From Actinotalea sp. JY-7876 (GTDB lineage Bacteria > Actinomycetota > Actinomycetes > Actinomycetales > Cellulomonadaceae), in the NCBI RefSeq assembly GCF_014042015.1, contig NZ_CP059493.1, positions 2,666,001-2,730,000 on the forward strand: a stretch of DNA of 64,000 bases, written 5' to 3'. Shown in pieces: positions 42,666 to 51,510 of this stretch. A program made the translations under genes and the position numbers. Each line of letters begins with the position of its first letter. Position 1 is the stretch's first letter. The notes under the pieces were generated by a model. The model made no database searches. It worked only from the letters and a program-made list of their open reading frames with translations, and had not been told where the DNA came from.

Positions 42666-44936
42666 TCACCGGGACGCCTCGTCGTCCGGGACCGCGAGGT
42701 CGACGTTGTCCCGGAAGACGTTCGTGGGGTCGTACCGCCGCTTGAGCTCGCGCAGGCGATCGAGGGTGGGCCCGGGGTAGGCGTCGAGGAGCCGCTCGGG
42801 ACGGCGGTCGGTGTCGAAGCTCACGTACGCCCCCGTGACGTGCCGGCTCAGCGGCTCCCACGCCGCGTCGAGGCGCGTCTGGCTGCCGCCCATCGCGGAG
42901 ACGACGAAGTTGGCCGACCGGTGGGCGTAGGCGGTCGCCGCCGGGTGCACGTCGCCCGCGGCGCCCCCGGTCGCGCGGATCTGGAAGAACGGGGTCGCGC
43001 CGCTCGCGAGCAGCCGCGCGGCGTCCGCCGCGAAGGCCGGCGTCACGTGCTCGAGCGTCCCGTTGCGGCTCACCGGTTCGCCCTGCGCCGCGTGCGACGC
43101 CGCCGGCGCCGCGACGACCCCCGAGTACGGCGTCAGCACCACCTGCTGCCCGAGCAGGGGTGCGATCTCGGCGAGCGGCTGCAGCCGGGCGACGATCGTG
43201 TCGACGTCGTCCGACGCGACGACGGTCATCGTCTGCGCGACGACCTGCCCGCCGCCCGAGCCGCCCATGATCAGGAAGCTCGTGAGGTCCCGCGGGGACG
43301 CCTCGACCGCGGCGCCCCACGCCTGGAGGAAGCGCGCGGTGTCGGTCGCGTCGTGCGCGAGCTGCGCGTAGCCGACGTCGCCCACCTCGCCGGCCTCGAG
43401 CTCGAAGGCCACCACGACGCCGAGCGCGAAGCCCGCCCCGCGCAGGCCCCAGAAGAGGTCCGGGTGCTCCGTCGCGCTCGCGCGCACCAGGCTCCCGTCG
43501 GCGAGCACGACGTCGGCGGCGCGCACGCGGTCGATCGTCAGCCCCTGGAGCCGGCCGAGCAGGCCGACGCCGCCCGCGGTCGCGAGCCCGCCGACGCCGA
43601 CGCCGCCGTAGTCGCCCGAGGTGATCGCCCAGCCGTGCGGCGCGAGCGCGGCCGCGACGTCGCCCCAGCGCGCGCCGGCCTCGACGCGCACGAGGCGGGC
43701 TGCGCGGTCGAGCACCTGGATCCGGTTCATCCGGGACAGGTCGACGACGATGCCGCCGTCGTTCGTCGACCGTCCCGAGATGCCGTGGCCGCCGCTGCGG
43801 ATCCCGAGCGGGACGGCCTGGGAGCGGGCGAAGGCGAGCGCCTGCCCGACCTGCGCCGCGTCGCCGGGCCGCAGCACGAGGCCGGGCGAGCCGCCGCGCA
43901 TGTAGCCGGAGCGCACCGCACCGTAGGCCGGGTCGCCCGGCTCGACCGCGGTGCCGCGCAGGGCCGCGGGCACGGCCGCGTAGTCGATGCCGTCCCGCCG
44001 CCGGGCGCGCACCTCGAGCCGCCGTACGACGCCGACCGCGGTCCCCCGCGCGGACCGCTCGGCCGCCACGGCCTCGCGCAGCGCCGGCGCGACCTCGGCC
44101 GCGAAGCGGGCCATGTCGTCCGCGTCGTCCGTCGCGAGCACGATCGTGCCGGCGCCGTGCTCCAGCACGACCGGGAGCAGCTGGTCGACCCACTGCGCGG
44201 GCGGGCCCTGCAGGAGCCCGCCGTCGCGCTCGGCGAAGCGACCCGAGACGTTGACGACCCGGACGATCTCGCGCGGGTCGCGGCCCGCCGCGAGCGCGGC
44301 CTCGTCGATCGCGCGGTTCCCGGCGGGCAGGGCGACGAGCCCGTCGGTGCCGCCGGGGACCACCCAGCCGTCGGCCGTCGTCCCGACGAGCCGGAGCATG
44401 CGCGGCCGGCCACCGCCGACCCAGATGCCGATGTCATGGGCGGGCGCGGGGCCGCGCTGGACGCCCGCGACGCGGTGGTGCTCCCCCGGCACGGCGAGCG
44501 GTCGCCGCTCGGACGCCGCCCAGATCCCGCGCAGGACGTCCACGGCCTCGCCGAGCGCGTCGACCGAGGCGCCCGGGGTGAGGCGCTCGGCGCCCATCGA
44601 CGCCATCGCGTCCCAGAAGTGGCCTGCCCCGAGCCCGAGGTCCAGCCGCCCGCCGCTGAGCAGGTCGAGGCTCGCCGCGGCGCGCGCGAGGACCGCGGCG
44701 GGCCGCATCGGCAGGTCGATCACGCTCGGTGCGAGCCGGATGCGGTCGGTGCGCGCGGCGACCCAGCTCAGCAGCGTCCACGTGTCGTGGAACCGCGGCT
44801 GGTACGGGTGGTCCTGGAACGTGACGAGGTCGAGGCCGACCTCCTCCGCGTGCACGGCGAGCTCGACGGGCCGCAGCGGCGCGTCGTTGGACGGCGTGAC
44901 GAAGACGCCGAGGGTCAGCGGGTGCCCGTAGTCCAC
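42666..44936 (-). CDS. Fusion of a luciferase-like monooxygenase and an FAD-linked (BBE) oxidase
   Basis: A 756-residue two-enzyme protein. Residues 1 to about 300 are a luciferase-like TIM barrel (L-D-L-V-T-F-Q-D-H-P-Y-Q, L-D-L-L-S-G-G-R-L-D-L-G-L-G-A-G). Residues about 315-756 are a PCMH/berberine-bridge-type FAD oxidase: R-S-G-G-H-G-I-S-G carries the usual flavin-linking His, and Y-D-P-T-N-V-F-R-D-N is the BBE ending. The N-terminal domain is closely similar to the gene directly upstream. GTG 44936 lies 11 bases after that gene's stop, with GAGGGGGA before it. Confidence 0.88.
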   Translation of the reverse strand: MDYGHPLTLGVFVTPSNDAPLRPVELAVHAEEVGLDLVTFQDHPYQPRFHDTWTLLSWVAARTDRIRLAPSVIDLPMRPAAVLARAAASLDLLSGGRLDLGLGAGHFWDAMASMGAERLTPGASVDALGEAVDVLRGIWAASERRPLAVPGEHHRVAGVQRGPAPAHDIGIWVGGGRPRMLRLVGTTADGWVVPGGTDGLVALPAGNRAIDEAALAAGRDPREIVRVVNVSGRFAERDGGLLQGPPAQWVDQLLPVVLEHGAGTIVLATDDADDMARFAAEVAPALREAVAAERSARGTAVGVVRRLEVRARRRDGIDYAAVPAALRGTAVEPGDPAYGAVRSGYMRGGSPGLVLRPGDAAQVGQALAFARSQAVPLGIRSGGHGISGRSTNDGGIVVDLSRMNRIQVLDRAARLVRVEAGARWGDVAAALAPHGWAITSGDYGGVGVGGLATAGGVGLLGRLQGLTIDRVRAADVVLADGSLVRASATEHPDLFWGLRGAGFALGVVVAFELEAGEVGDVGYAQLAHDATDTARFLQAWGAAVEASPRDLTSFLIMGGSGGGQVVAQTMTVVASDDVDTIVARLQPLAEIAPLLGQQVVLTPYSGVVAAPAASHAAQGEPVSRNGTLEHVTPAFAADAARLLASGATPFFQIRATGGAAGDVHPAATAYAHRSANFVVSAMGGSQTRLDAAWEPLSRHVTGAYVSFDTDRRPERLLDAYPGPTLDRLRELKRRYDPTNVFRDNVDLAVPDDEASR

Positions 44937-44947
44937 GGCCGTCCCCC

Positions 44948-45847
44948 TCAGCGCGCGCGCTCGGCGGCGACGAGCTCGCGCAGCGCGGGCCCGATCTCGC
45001 GGCCGAAGACGGTCAGCAGCGCCGGGTCGTCCCCGCCCAGGACGTAGCCGCTGAAGCCCTGCTCCAGGGTGAGGGCCGCGAGCTGGTCGACCCACTGCTC
45101 GGGCGGCCCCACCAGGAACCGGTCGCTCGCCTGCGCCGTGACGCGGCCGCCGATGTTCAGCAGGCGCCGGACGTCGCCCGGGCGCCGCCCGGCGGCCTCC
45201 GCGGCCTCGTCGACGATCGCGTTCGCGGCCGCGAGGTCACCCAGGCCCTCGACGTAGGCGAGCGACGGCAGCCAGCCGTCGGCCTTCGCACCCGTCAGGC
45301 GCAGCATGCGGGGCTTGTACGCGCCGAGCCAGATCCCGATGTCGTGCGCGGGCGCCGGCCCGCGCTTGGCGCCGTCGAGGTGGTGGTGGGCGCCGTCGAC
45401 CACGAGGCGGGACCGGTCCTGCGCGGCCCAGATGCCGCGCACGACGTCGATCGCCTCGCTCAGGGCGTCGACGCTCTGGCCGGGCGTCAGGCGCCGTCCG
45501 CCCATCGCGACGATCGGGTCCCAGAACGCCCCGGCACCCAGGCCGAGCTCGACGCGTCCGCCGCTGAGCAGGTCGAGGCTCGCGGCGGCGCGCGCGAGCA
45601 CGGCGGGCGGACGCAGTGGCAGGTTGAGCACGTTCCCGGCCACGTGGATGCGCTCGGTCACGGCCGCGACCCAGCTCATGAGCGTCCAGGTGTCGAGGAA
45701 CCCGCCCTGGTACGGGTGGTCCTGGAAGGTCGCCAGGTCCAGCCCGACGTCCTCGCTGAGGCGGGCGAGGTCGACGACCCGCTCGGGCGCCTGGGCCGTC
45801 GGCGTCAGGAACGAGCCGAGCAGGAGGTCGTGCCCGTAGTCCGTCAT
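44948..45847 (-). CDS. Luciferase-like flavin-dependent oxidoreductase
   Basis: A 299-residue TIM-barrel enzyme: L-D-L-A-T-F-Q-D-H-P-Y-Q-G-G-F near residue 35, L-D-L-L-S-G-G-R-V-E-L-G-L-G-A-G-A-F-W near 100, and A-H-D-I-G-I-W-L-G. It may use F420 or FMN; this cannot be settled by eye. It is a tandem paralogue of the N-terminal half of the next gene and co-transcribed with it. ATG 45847 has GAGGGAG nine bases upstream; a longer open frame to 46405 is not protein-like. Confidence 0.88.
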   Translation of the reverse strand: MTDYGHDLLLGSFLTPTAQAPERVVDLARLSEDVGLDLATFQDHPYQGGFLDTWTLMSWVAAVTERIHVAGNVLNLPLRPPAVLARAAASLDLLSGGRVELGLGAGAFWDPIVAMGGRRLTPGQSVDALSEAIDVVRGIWAAQDRSRLVVDGAHHHLDGAKRGPAPAHDIGIWLGAYKPRMLRLTGAKADGWLPSLAYVEGLGDLAAANAIVDEAAEAAGRRPGDVRRLLNIGGRVTAQASDRFLVGPPEQWVDQLAALTLEQGFSGYVLGGDDPALLTVFGREIGPALRELVAAERAR

Positions 45848-46265
45848 CGCGTCGCGCTCCCTCGTCGTGCCTGCGTCGCCGGTCCTCCGGCGCCGTGCTC
45901 TGCGGCAACACCGTGATCGCCCCGGCGCTTCCCGCGGGCCCGCCGGCGACGAACGACGCCGTCCGGCACGCCCGGCTTGGGCGTCGGCCCGCCAGAGGCG
46001 CATGATGAGGGGCAGAGCCACGGGACGGGCCCGTGGACGAGGGACGGGGTCGCGATGCGACGCAGGGACGGAGCGGCCGACCAGGCCTGCTCGGGCGGGG
46101 CCTCGACGGCCGCCCTCGACGCCTGACGCCTCACGGCGCCCCTGCCCCGACCCCGGTCGGGGTTCTCCGGCCTCTCGGCGGTCGTCCCCGACCACCCTTC
46201 CTCCGCCCCGTCCTGGCGGCCGCCCTCGGCGACGCCCGCGCGGGCCCTCGAGAGACCCGAGAGCC
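45848..46265. other. Intergenic region between divergent genes
   Basis: 418 bases upstream of both the luciferase-like gene (minus) and the FBP-domain gene (plus). It should hold both promoters, but no clear -35/-10 pair is visible. A short palindrome CCCCGACC-CC-GGTCGGGG lies at 46145-46162. A GTG-initiated frame at 46033-46269 is Gly/Pro/Arg-rich and probably chance. Confidence 0.4.
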
Positions 46266-46763
46266 ATGAACCCCCTGACCGAGAAGCAGATCCGCTCGTC
46301 CTTCGTGAACTGCTCGCGCCGCGAGGCCGCGCAGCTCGCGCTCCCGCTCGACCTGGCGCAGACCCGCTGGGACCGCCTGGACCTCCTGGGCTGGATCGAC
46401 CGCAAGGCGCCGCTGCGCGCGTACGTCGTCGTCCCGGTCGACGACGCGCCCGTGGGCGTGGCGCTGCGCGCGCCCGAGCCGGGCGGGCGGCGTCGTCGTG
46501 CCGTGTGCGCCTGGTGCGAGGACGTCTACGCCACCAACGACGTCGCCCTGTACGTCGCGGCGCGCGCGGGCGCCGCCGGGCGCAAGGGCGACACCGTCGG
46601 CACCCTGGTGTGCACGACCTTCGAGTGCTCGCGCAACGTGCGGCGCCTGCCGAAGATCGTCGAGCTGGGCACCGACCCGGCCGACGTCGTCGTCGAGCGC
46701 CGCGTCGCCGGGCTGCGCGCACGGTCCGAGCGCTTCGTGCGCGAGGTGCTCAGCGAGGCCTGA
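46266..46763 (+). CDS. FBP-domain (treble-clef zinc finger, EF-G-binding type) protein
   Basis: A 165-residue protein. M-N-P-L-T-E-K-Q-I-R-S-S-F-V-N-C-S-R-R-E-A opens the family. The C-terminal treble clef has C-A-W-C-E-D and C-T-T-F-E-C-S-R-N-V-R-R, giving four cysteines. This is the FBP C-terminal zinc-finger family related to the fusidic-acid-resistance/EF-G-binding protein. A ribosome-associated role is inferred from the family. GAGAG lies before the ATG. It is convergent with YqgE across a terminator. Confidence 0.87.
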   Translation: MNPLTEKQIRSSFVNCSRREAAQLALPLDLAQTRWDRLDLLGWIDRKAPLRAYVVVPVDDAPVGVALRAPEPGGRRRRAVCAWCEDVYATNDVALYVAARAGAAGRKGDTVGTLVCTTFECSRNVRRLPKIVELGTDPADVVVERRVAGLRARSERFVREVLSEA

Positions 46764-46776
46764 GCGCGGTACCGGG

Positions 46777-46807
46777 CGACCCGCGTCCTCAGTTGAGGCG
46801 CGGGTCG
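46777..46807. terminator. Bidirectional terminator hairpin
   Basis: CGACCCGCG (46777-46785) pairs with 46799-46807, and inside it CCTCA-GT-TGAGG forms a second stem. It covers the last codons of YqgE and lies 14 bases after the FBP-domain gene stop. Confidence 0.65.
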
Positions 46808-47349
46808 TCCGGGAACGTCGAGATGATCGCCATCGAGCCGCCCTGGCGGCGCATGACGGCACGCCAGAGGCGCTCCGGGTCGGACGTGATCGCGTCGGAC
46901 GGCAGAGCGGGGAACACGAACCAGTCCCCCGCGGCGACCTCGTCCTCGAGCTGGGCACCGCCCCAGCCGGCGTGACCGGCGAAGACCCGCATCCCCAGGA
47001 CGCCGCGCGCCTCGTCGGGATCGCCGTCGAGGTCGACCAGGCCGAACGACGTCGTCACCGGGGACACGGACGCCGGCGGCTCCACGCCCACGCGCAGCAC
47101 GGCCAGCCCGAGCGCGCCGTCCAGCCCCACCGGGCCGCCCTGGAAGAGGGTCGCCGGTTCGCTCACCGCGTCATGCCACGCGGGCAGCACCGAGCCGACC
47201 GGCACCGCGATCGGCCGGTTGAGGACGACGCCGAGCGCGCCCTCGTGGTCGTGGTGGAGCAGGAGGACGACGGCGCGCCGGAAGTTCGGGTCGGCGAGGT
47301 GCGGCACCGCGACGAGGAGGTCCCCGGGTACGAGCGACGTCCTGGCCAT
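46789..47349 (-). CDS. YqgE/AlgH family protein
   Basis: A 186-residue protein of the YqgE/AlgH (DUF179) family. Diagnostic segments are P-G-D-L-L-V-A-V-P-H-L-A-D-P-N-F-R-R-A-V-V-L-L-L-H-H-D, then V-L-N-R-P-I, G-G-P-V, and R-V-F-A-G-H-A-G-W-G-G-A-Q-L-E-D-E. The molecular role of the family is unclear. The ATG has a CAGGAT box (47356-47361) exactly six bases upstream, so the transcript is probably leaderless. Confidence 0.93.
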   Translation of the reverse strand: MARTSLVPGDLLVAVPHLADPNFRRAVVLLLHHDHEGALGVVLNRPIAVPVGSVLPAWHDAVSEPATLFQGGPVGLDGALGLAVLRVGVEPPASVSPVTTSFGLVDLDGDPDEARGVLGMRVFAGHAGWGGAQLEDEVAAGDWFVFPALPSDAITSDPERLWRAVMRRQGGSMAIISTFPDDPRLN

Positions 47350-47355
47350 CCCCCC

Positions 47356-47361
47356 ATCCTG
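47356..47361 (-). promoter_or_regulatory. Leaderless-type -10 box (CAGGAT) of yqgE
   Basis: On the minus strand CAGGAT is followed by six G bases and then the ATG, giving the same geometry as the other leaderless boxes in this window. Confidence 0.4.
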
Positions 47362-47482
47362 CCTGCCCCGTCCAGCATGCCCCCGTCATCGAGCTCACCG
47401 ACGGCACCCGAGGCCTCGAGGTGCCGTTCCGCGCGAGAGGAGCGACGGTGGGGGTACCGCACGTCCCAACGGAGGAGGCGAC

Positions 47483-48445
47483 ATGTACCTGCATGTTCAG
47501 CGACTGATCAACGAGATCGTCCCCGACGAGCCGGACCCGGCAGCCGCGAACGCCCTCCAGGAGGGGCTCGGCGGCCAGTTCGGCGAGATGCGCACGATGA
47601 TGCAGTACCTGTTCCAGAGCATCAACTTCCGGGGCCCGGACGCCAAGCCGTACAAGGACCTGATCCAGGGCGTCGGCACCGAGGAGATCAGCCACGTCGA
47701 GCTCATCGGGACGACGATCTCCCGGTTGCTCGACGGGTCACCGCGCTACCAGGGGAAGAAGACGGACCCGCTCGACGAGCCGGGAGCCGGCGGCGCGACG
47801 CCCCTCGACATCGCGCTCGACACCAGCAACATCCACCACTACCTGGTGGCGGCCCAGGGCGCGCGGCCGGTCGACGCGGCGGGCAACCCGTGGAGCGGCA
47901 CGTACGTCTACAACTCGGGCAACCTCGTGCTCGACCTCCTGTACAACCTCATGCTCGAGGCGACCGGTCGACTCCAGAAGTGCCGGATCTACGAGATGAC
48001 GGACAACAAGACGGCACGATCGACGATCGCGTACCTCATCGTCCGTGACCAGGCGCACGAGAACGCCTATGCGCGCGCACTGGAGACGCTCGGGGTGGAC
48101 TGGGGCAAGGTGCTGCCGATCCCGAAGACGTCCGCGGAGAAGTTCCCGGAGGTCAAGAAGCTCGTCGAGCTCGGGCTGCAGAGCAAGCAGTACAGCTTCG
48201 ACCTCACGGCCCAGTCCGAGGCCGGGAAGATCTTCCAGGGCATGTCCCCGTCCAAGGACGGCACCCAGCTCGACGCGAGCGAGCAGGCGCCGGCCGGGGT
48301 GCCGATGACGATCGCGGAGGAGCGCTTCGAGGAGTTCTCCCCCGGCCTGGACCCCGAGCTGCTCGCGCTCATCCAGCGCACGGCCGAGCTCGAGATGGAC
48401 GAGGTCCAGCCGCTCTACGGCCCGGTGCCGCCGGCGACGGCGTAG
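47483..48445 (+). CDS. Manganese catalase family protein
   Basis: A 320-residue dimanganese catalase (ferritin-like four-helix bundle). Candidate metal ligands are Glu35 in G-Q-F-G-E-M-R, Glu68 and His71 in E-E-I-S-H-V-E, and the later Glu-x-x-x-His in L-E-A-T-G-R plus R-D-Q-A-H-E-N-A. Expected reaction: disproportionation of hydrogen peroxide in the cytoplasm. GGAGGAGG lies five bases before the ATG. A 17-bp hairpin follows the stop. Confidence 0.93.
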   Translation: MYLHVQRLINEIVPDEPDPAAANALQEGLGGQFGEMRTMMQYLFQSINFRGPDAKPYKDLIQGVGTEEISHVELIGTTISRLLDGSPRYQGKKTDPLDEPGAGGATPLDIALDTSNIHHYLVAAQGARPVDAAGNPWSGTYVYNSGNLVLDLLYNLMLEATGRLQKCRIYEMTDNKTARSTIAYLIVRDQAHENAYARALETLGVDWGKVLPIPKTSAEKFPEVKKLVELGLQSKQYSFDLTAQSEAGKIFQGMSPSKDGTQLDASEQAPAGVPMTIAEERFEEFSPGLDPELLALIQRTAELEMDEVQPLYGPVPPATA

Positions 48446-48467
48446 CCCGGGCCGCACGGCCACCGAC

Positions 48468-48506
48468 CCGGGCCCCGGCGCAGACCACGTCTGCGGCGGG
48501 GCCCGG
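48468..48506 (+). terminator. Terminator after the manganese catalase gene
   Basis: 17-base arms (48468-48484 and 48490-48506) with one mismatch and a CCACG loop, starting 22 bases after the catalase stop. Confidence 0.65.
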
Positions 48507-48555
48507 TACGTTCTCCCGAGGCATGCACACCCGGCGCGCTCGTGGAGGACTGCTC

Positions 48556-49554
48556 ATGACCCGTTCCGGCACCGGTGTCGGCGTCGCGGATCCGGCGGTC
48601 CGCGACCGCGCCGCGGGCGTGCTGGCCGGCATGGCCTGCGGCGACGCCCTGGGGGCACCGTACGAGTTCGGGCCGCCGCTGCCCGACGACGTCGAGGTCG
48701 CCATGATCGGGGGCGGCGACCTGGGCTGGGCCCCGGGCGAGTGGACCGACGACACCCAGATGGCCGTCGTGATCCTGCAGGCGGCCGAGGAGGCGCGGCG
48801 CCGCGGCGCCGCGCTGACGGACCTGCTCGACGACGTCGCCGCCGGCTGGGCGCAGTGGGCCGGGACCGCGACCGACGTCGGCATCCAGACGAGCCGCGTG
48901 ATCGACGCGGCGTCGGACGCCGGGCAGGTCACCGCCGCCGCGATGCGGGCCGCCGCACGCGAGCTGCACGAGCTCACGGGCCGCACCGGGGGCAACGGCT
49001 CGCTCATGCGGACCGCGCCGGTCGCGCTCGCCTACCTCGACGACGAGGCCGGCATGGTGGCGGCCGCCCGGGCCGTCAGCGAGCTGACGCACCGCGACCC
49101 CGACGCCGGTGACGCGTGCGTGCTCTGGTGCGCCGCGATCCGGCTCGCGGTGCTCGACGGCGTGGTGGACGTGCGTGACGGCCTGCGGCTGCTCGACGCC
49201 GACCGCCGGGACCTCTGGGAGGCGCGCCTGGCCGACGCGGAGGGGCGGCGGCCGGCCGACTTCACGAAGAACGGCTGGGTGGTCGAGGCCCTCCAGGCGG
49301 CGTGGTCCGCGGTCGTCGGCACGCCCGTCCCGGACGCCGACCCCGCGGACCACCTGCGGCTGGCCCTCGAGGCGGCGGTGCGCGGGGGCCGCGACGCCGA
49401 CACCGTCGCGGCCATCGCCGGCGCCCTGCTCGGCGCCCGCTGGGGCGCCTCGGCGGTGCCGGGGCCGTGGCGCGACGTCGTGCACGGCTGGCCCGGGCTG
49501 CGGCTGACGGAGCTGGCGGAGCGCGGCCTGGCGCTCACCGGTCTGCCGTCGTAG
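48556..49554 (+). CDS. ADP-ribosylglycohydrolase family protein
   Basis: A 332-residue enzyme of the DraG/ARH family. Metal-binding signatures are E-W-T-D-D-T-Q-M-A near residue 64 and G-R-D-A-D-T-V-A-A-I-A-G-A-L near residue 280, with G-G-N-G-S-L-M-R in between. Expected reaction: hydrolysis of ADP-ribose from proteins or small molecules. ATG 48556 follows GGAGG by seven bases and is preferred over ATG 48523. No ADP-ribosyltransferase is nearby. Confidence 0.9.
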   Translation: MTRSGTGVGVADPAVRDRAAGVLAGMACGDALGAPYEFGPPLPDDVEVAMIGGGDLGWAPGEWTDDTQMAVVILQAAEEARRRGAALTDLLDDVAAGWAQWAGTATDVGIQTSRVIDAASDAGQVTAAAMRAAARELHELTGRTGGNGSLMRTAPVALAYLDDEAGMVAAARAVSELTHRDPDAGDACVLWCAAIRLAVLDGVVDVRDGLRLLDADRRDLWEARLADAEGRRPADFTKNGWVVEALQAAWSAVVGTPVPDADPADHLRLALEAAVRGGRDADTVAAIAGALLGARWGASAVPGPWRDVVHGWPGLRLTELAERGLALTGLPS

Positions 49555-49570
49555 GTCCCCGCGCGCAGCG

Positions 49571-49604
49571 GAAGGGCCGCCCCGCACGAGCGGGGCGGCC
49601 CTTC
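49571..49604. terminator. Bidirectional terminator hairpin
   Basis: Perfect 15-bp stem (GAAGGGCCGCCCCGC, 49571-49585, with 49590-49604) and an ACGA loop, lying between the convergent ADP-ribosylglycohydrolase and ABC permease genes. Confidence 0.8.
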
Positions 49605-49611
49605 TGCCTGC

Positions 49612-51510
49612 TCAGGCGACGACGGTTGTCGCCACCTGCGTGGTGCGCCGCGCCGCGAGCGCCGTCGCGACCAGCGCGAACACCACCACGGCAGCGCTGA
49701 CGACGCCGTACGCCGGCAGGTCGACCACCGGCGGGCCGTCGAGGACCCCGGCGCTGACGCCGATGATCGCGGGGACCACCGCGACGGTGCCGAGCACCCA
49801 CGCCGTCACGCCCGTGATCGTCGCCTCGACGGTCGTCATCGCCATGAGCTGGCGCCGGGTGCTGCCGGTGCGGTGCAGCAGCGCGAGCTCCTCCCGCCGG
49901 GCGACAGTGGTCATCGCCAGCGTGCTCGCCGCACCCACCGCGACGACGCCCAGGAGCAGCATGAGCAGCACGACGCCGATCTCGTTGTCGCCGCCCGCCT
50001 GCATCGCGGTGCCGACGTACGCCTCGACGCCGGTCGCCGTCGCGCCCAGCGCCGCGATCGCCGCCACGACGTCCGAGCGCTCGGCGCCCGGTCCGAGGTC
50101 GACGAGCACGGTGTCGGCGACCACGGGAAGCCCGTGCGCCTGCGCCGTGGCGGGACCGGTGAGGAGTCCTCCGACGCCCAGGCCGCGGGAGTACACCGCG
50201 ACGACCCTCGCCTCCACGACCTCCTCCCCGAACCGCACGGCCAGGGTCTCCCCGAGCCCGGTGCCGGCCGTGAAGGCCGTGTCGGTGCTGATAGCCACCG
50301 TGTCCGGGGCGTCGAGGTCGGCCAGCGTGCCCTTGACGACGTCGGGGTCGAGGATCCCGGTGTCGCCCGGGACGACCCGCAGGGCCGCGGCCTCCCAGGT
50401 CATGGGACCGCCCTCCTCGCCGTCGGTGCCCACCTCGGCGGGGACCTGAGCCAGCGGGACGGCGGTGGCCACCCCGGGCACGTCGGCCACCTGTGCGGGC
50501 AGGTCCGGCGACGGGTCGCCGGCCGGCGTGACGACGAGGTCCGAGGTGATCGCGGCGGTCATCTCCTGCCGCATGCCGGTCTCGATCGCCCGGTTGACGC
50601 TGGTCTGGATCGTCGCGGCCGAGACGACCAGCGCGAGGGGCACGACGACGGTCGTCAGCCGCCGCGAGAACCCGCGGACGTTCCGGACGGCGAGCATCGT
50701 CGCCGGGCGGCCGCTGGCCGGACCCATCCGCGCCAGGCGGTCGAAGACCCAGCCGACGAGGACCGGCCCCGCGAGGGCCGCGGCACCGACCAGCATGAAG
50801 GCGGACAGCGACGCCATGGCGCCGCCGGTCGTCCCGGGCAGCCACAGCCCGGCGAACGCCATGGCCAGGCCGCCGAGGGTCAGCAGCAGGGCGATGACGC
50901 GCCGGACGGCGCCGACCTGGCGGTCCTCGACCGCGCTCTGCTGGATCGCCGCGGTGGGTGCGGTGCGCGCCGCCTCCCGCGCTCCGAGCCGGCCCACGGG
51001 CACCGCGGTGACCATGATCAGCAGCACGGCGATGAGGACGGGCAGCGGCGAGAGCGCCGAGGTGAAGTCCGGCGCGACCATCCCGCTGCGGACCAGCACG
51101 GGGTCGAGCAGCCGGGCGCCGAACAGCCCGGCCACCGCGCCGACGGGGGCGGCGACGAGCGAGACCACCGCCACCTCCAGGGTGACCGCCCGCCGGACCT
51201 GCGCCGGCGTGGCGCCGACCGCGCGGAGCAGCGCGAACTCGCGCCGCCGACTGCGCAGCGCGAGGCTCACGGTCGCCGCGACGACCATGACCACGACGAC
51301 GAGCAGCGTCCCGGAGTAGGACGAGGCGAGGGCGACGAGGGTCCCTCCGGAGGCCGTGGCCCCGGCGGCCTGCGTGCGCAGGCCGGACTCGAAGATGACA
51401 CCCGTGACGGCCAGCACGGCCGCCGCGACGGCGAGGACGACGGCGGTGCCGGCGAAGGCACCGCGGTGGGCGCGGACGCCCGAGGACGCGAGCTGCCACA
51501 TGGTGCTCAC
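49612..51510 (-). CDS. FtsX-like ABC transporter permease
   Basis: A 632-residue MacB/FtsX-type permease with two FtsX modules. The N-terminal helix V-V-L-A-V-A-A-A-V-L-A-V-T-G-V precedes the first three-helix block (about residues 55-220), then a second helix pair, an extracytoplasmic domain (about residues 370-490) and the final three-helix block (from L-L-M-L-L-L-G-V-V). GTG 51510 overlaps the ATPase stop by four bases; ATG 51501 is an alternative. It works with the adjacent ATPase. Peptide or antibiotic export or sensing is typical of this gene order (inference). Confidence 0.9.
   Translation of the reverse strand: MSTMWQLASSGVRAHRGAFAGTAVVLAVAAAVLAVTGVIFESGLRTQAAGATASGGTLVALASSYSGTLLVVVVMVVAATVSLALRSRRREFALLRAVGATPAQVRRAVTLEVAVVSLVAAPVGAVAGLFGARLLDPVLVRSGMVAPDFTSALSPLPVLIAVLLIMVTAVPVGRLGAREAARTAPTAAIQQSAVEDRQVGAVRRVIALLLTLGGLAMAFAGLWLPGTTGGAMASLSAFMLVGAAALAGPVLVGWVFDRLARMGPASGRPATMLAVRNVRGFSRRLTTVVVPLALVVSAATIQTSVNRAIETGMRQEMTAAITSDLVVTPAGDPSPDLPAQVADVPGVATAVPLAQVPAEVGTDGEEGGPMTWEAAALRVVPGDTGILDPDVVKGTLADLDAPDTVAISTDTAFTAGTGLGETLAVRFGEEVVEARVVAVYSRGLGVGGLLTGPATAQAHGLPVVADTVLVDLGPGAERSDVVAAIAALGATATGVEAYVGTAMQAGGDNEIGVVLLMLLLGVVAVGAASTLAMTTVARREELALLHRTGSTRRQLMAMTTVEATITGVTAWVLGTVAVVPAIIGVSAGVLDGPPVVDLPAYGVVSAAVVVFALVATALAARRTTQVATTVVA

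Noticed and set aside
46033-46269. 78-codon GTG frame before the FBP-domain gene
   Set aside because: Low-complexity Pro/Gly/Arg composition, no ribosome site, and it runs into the supported ATG at 46266.
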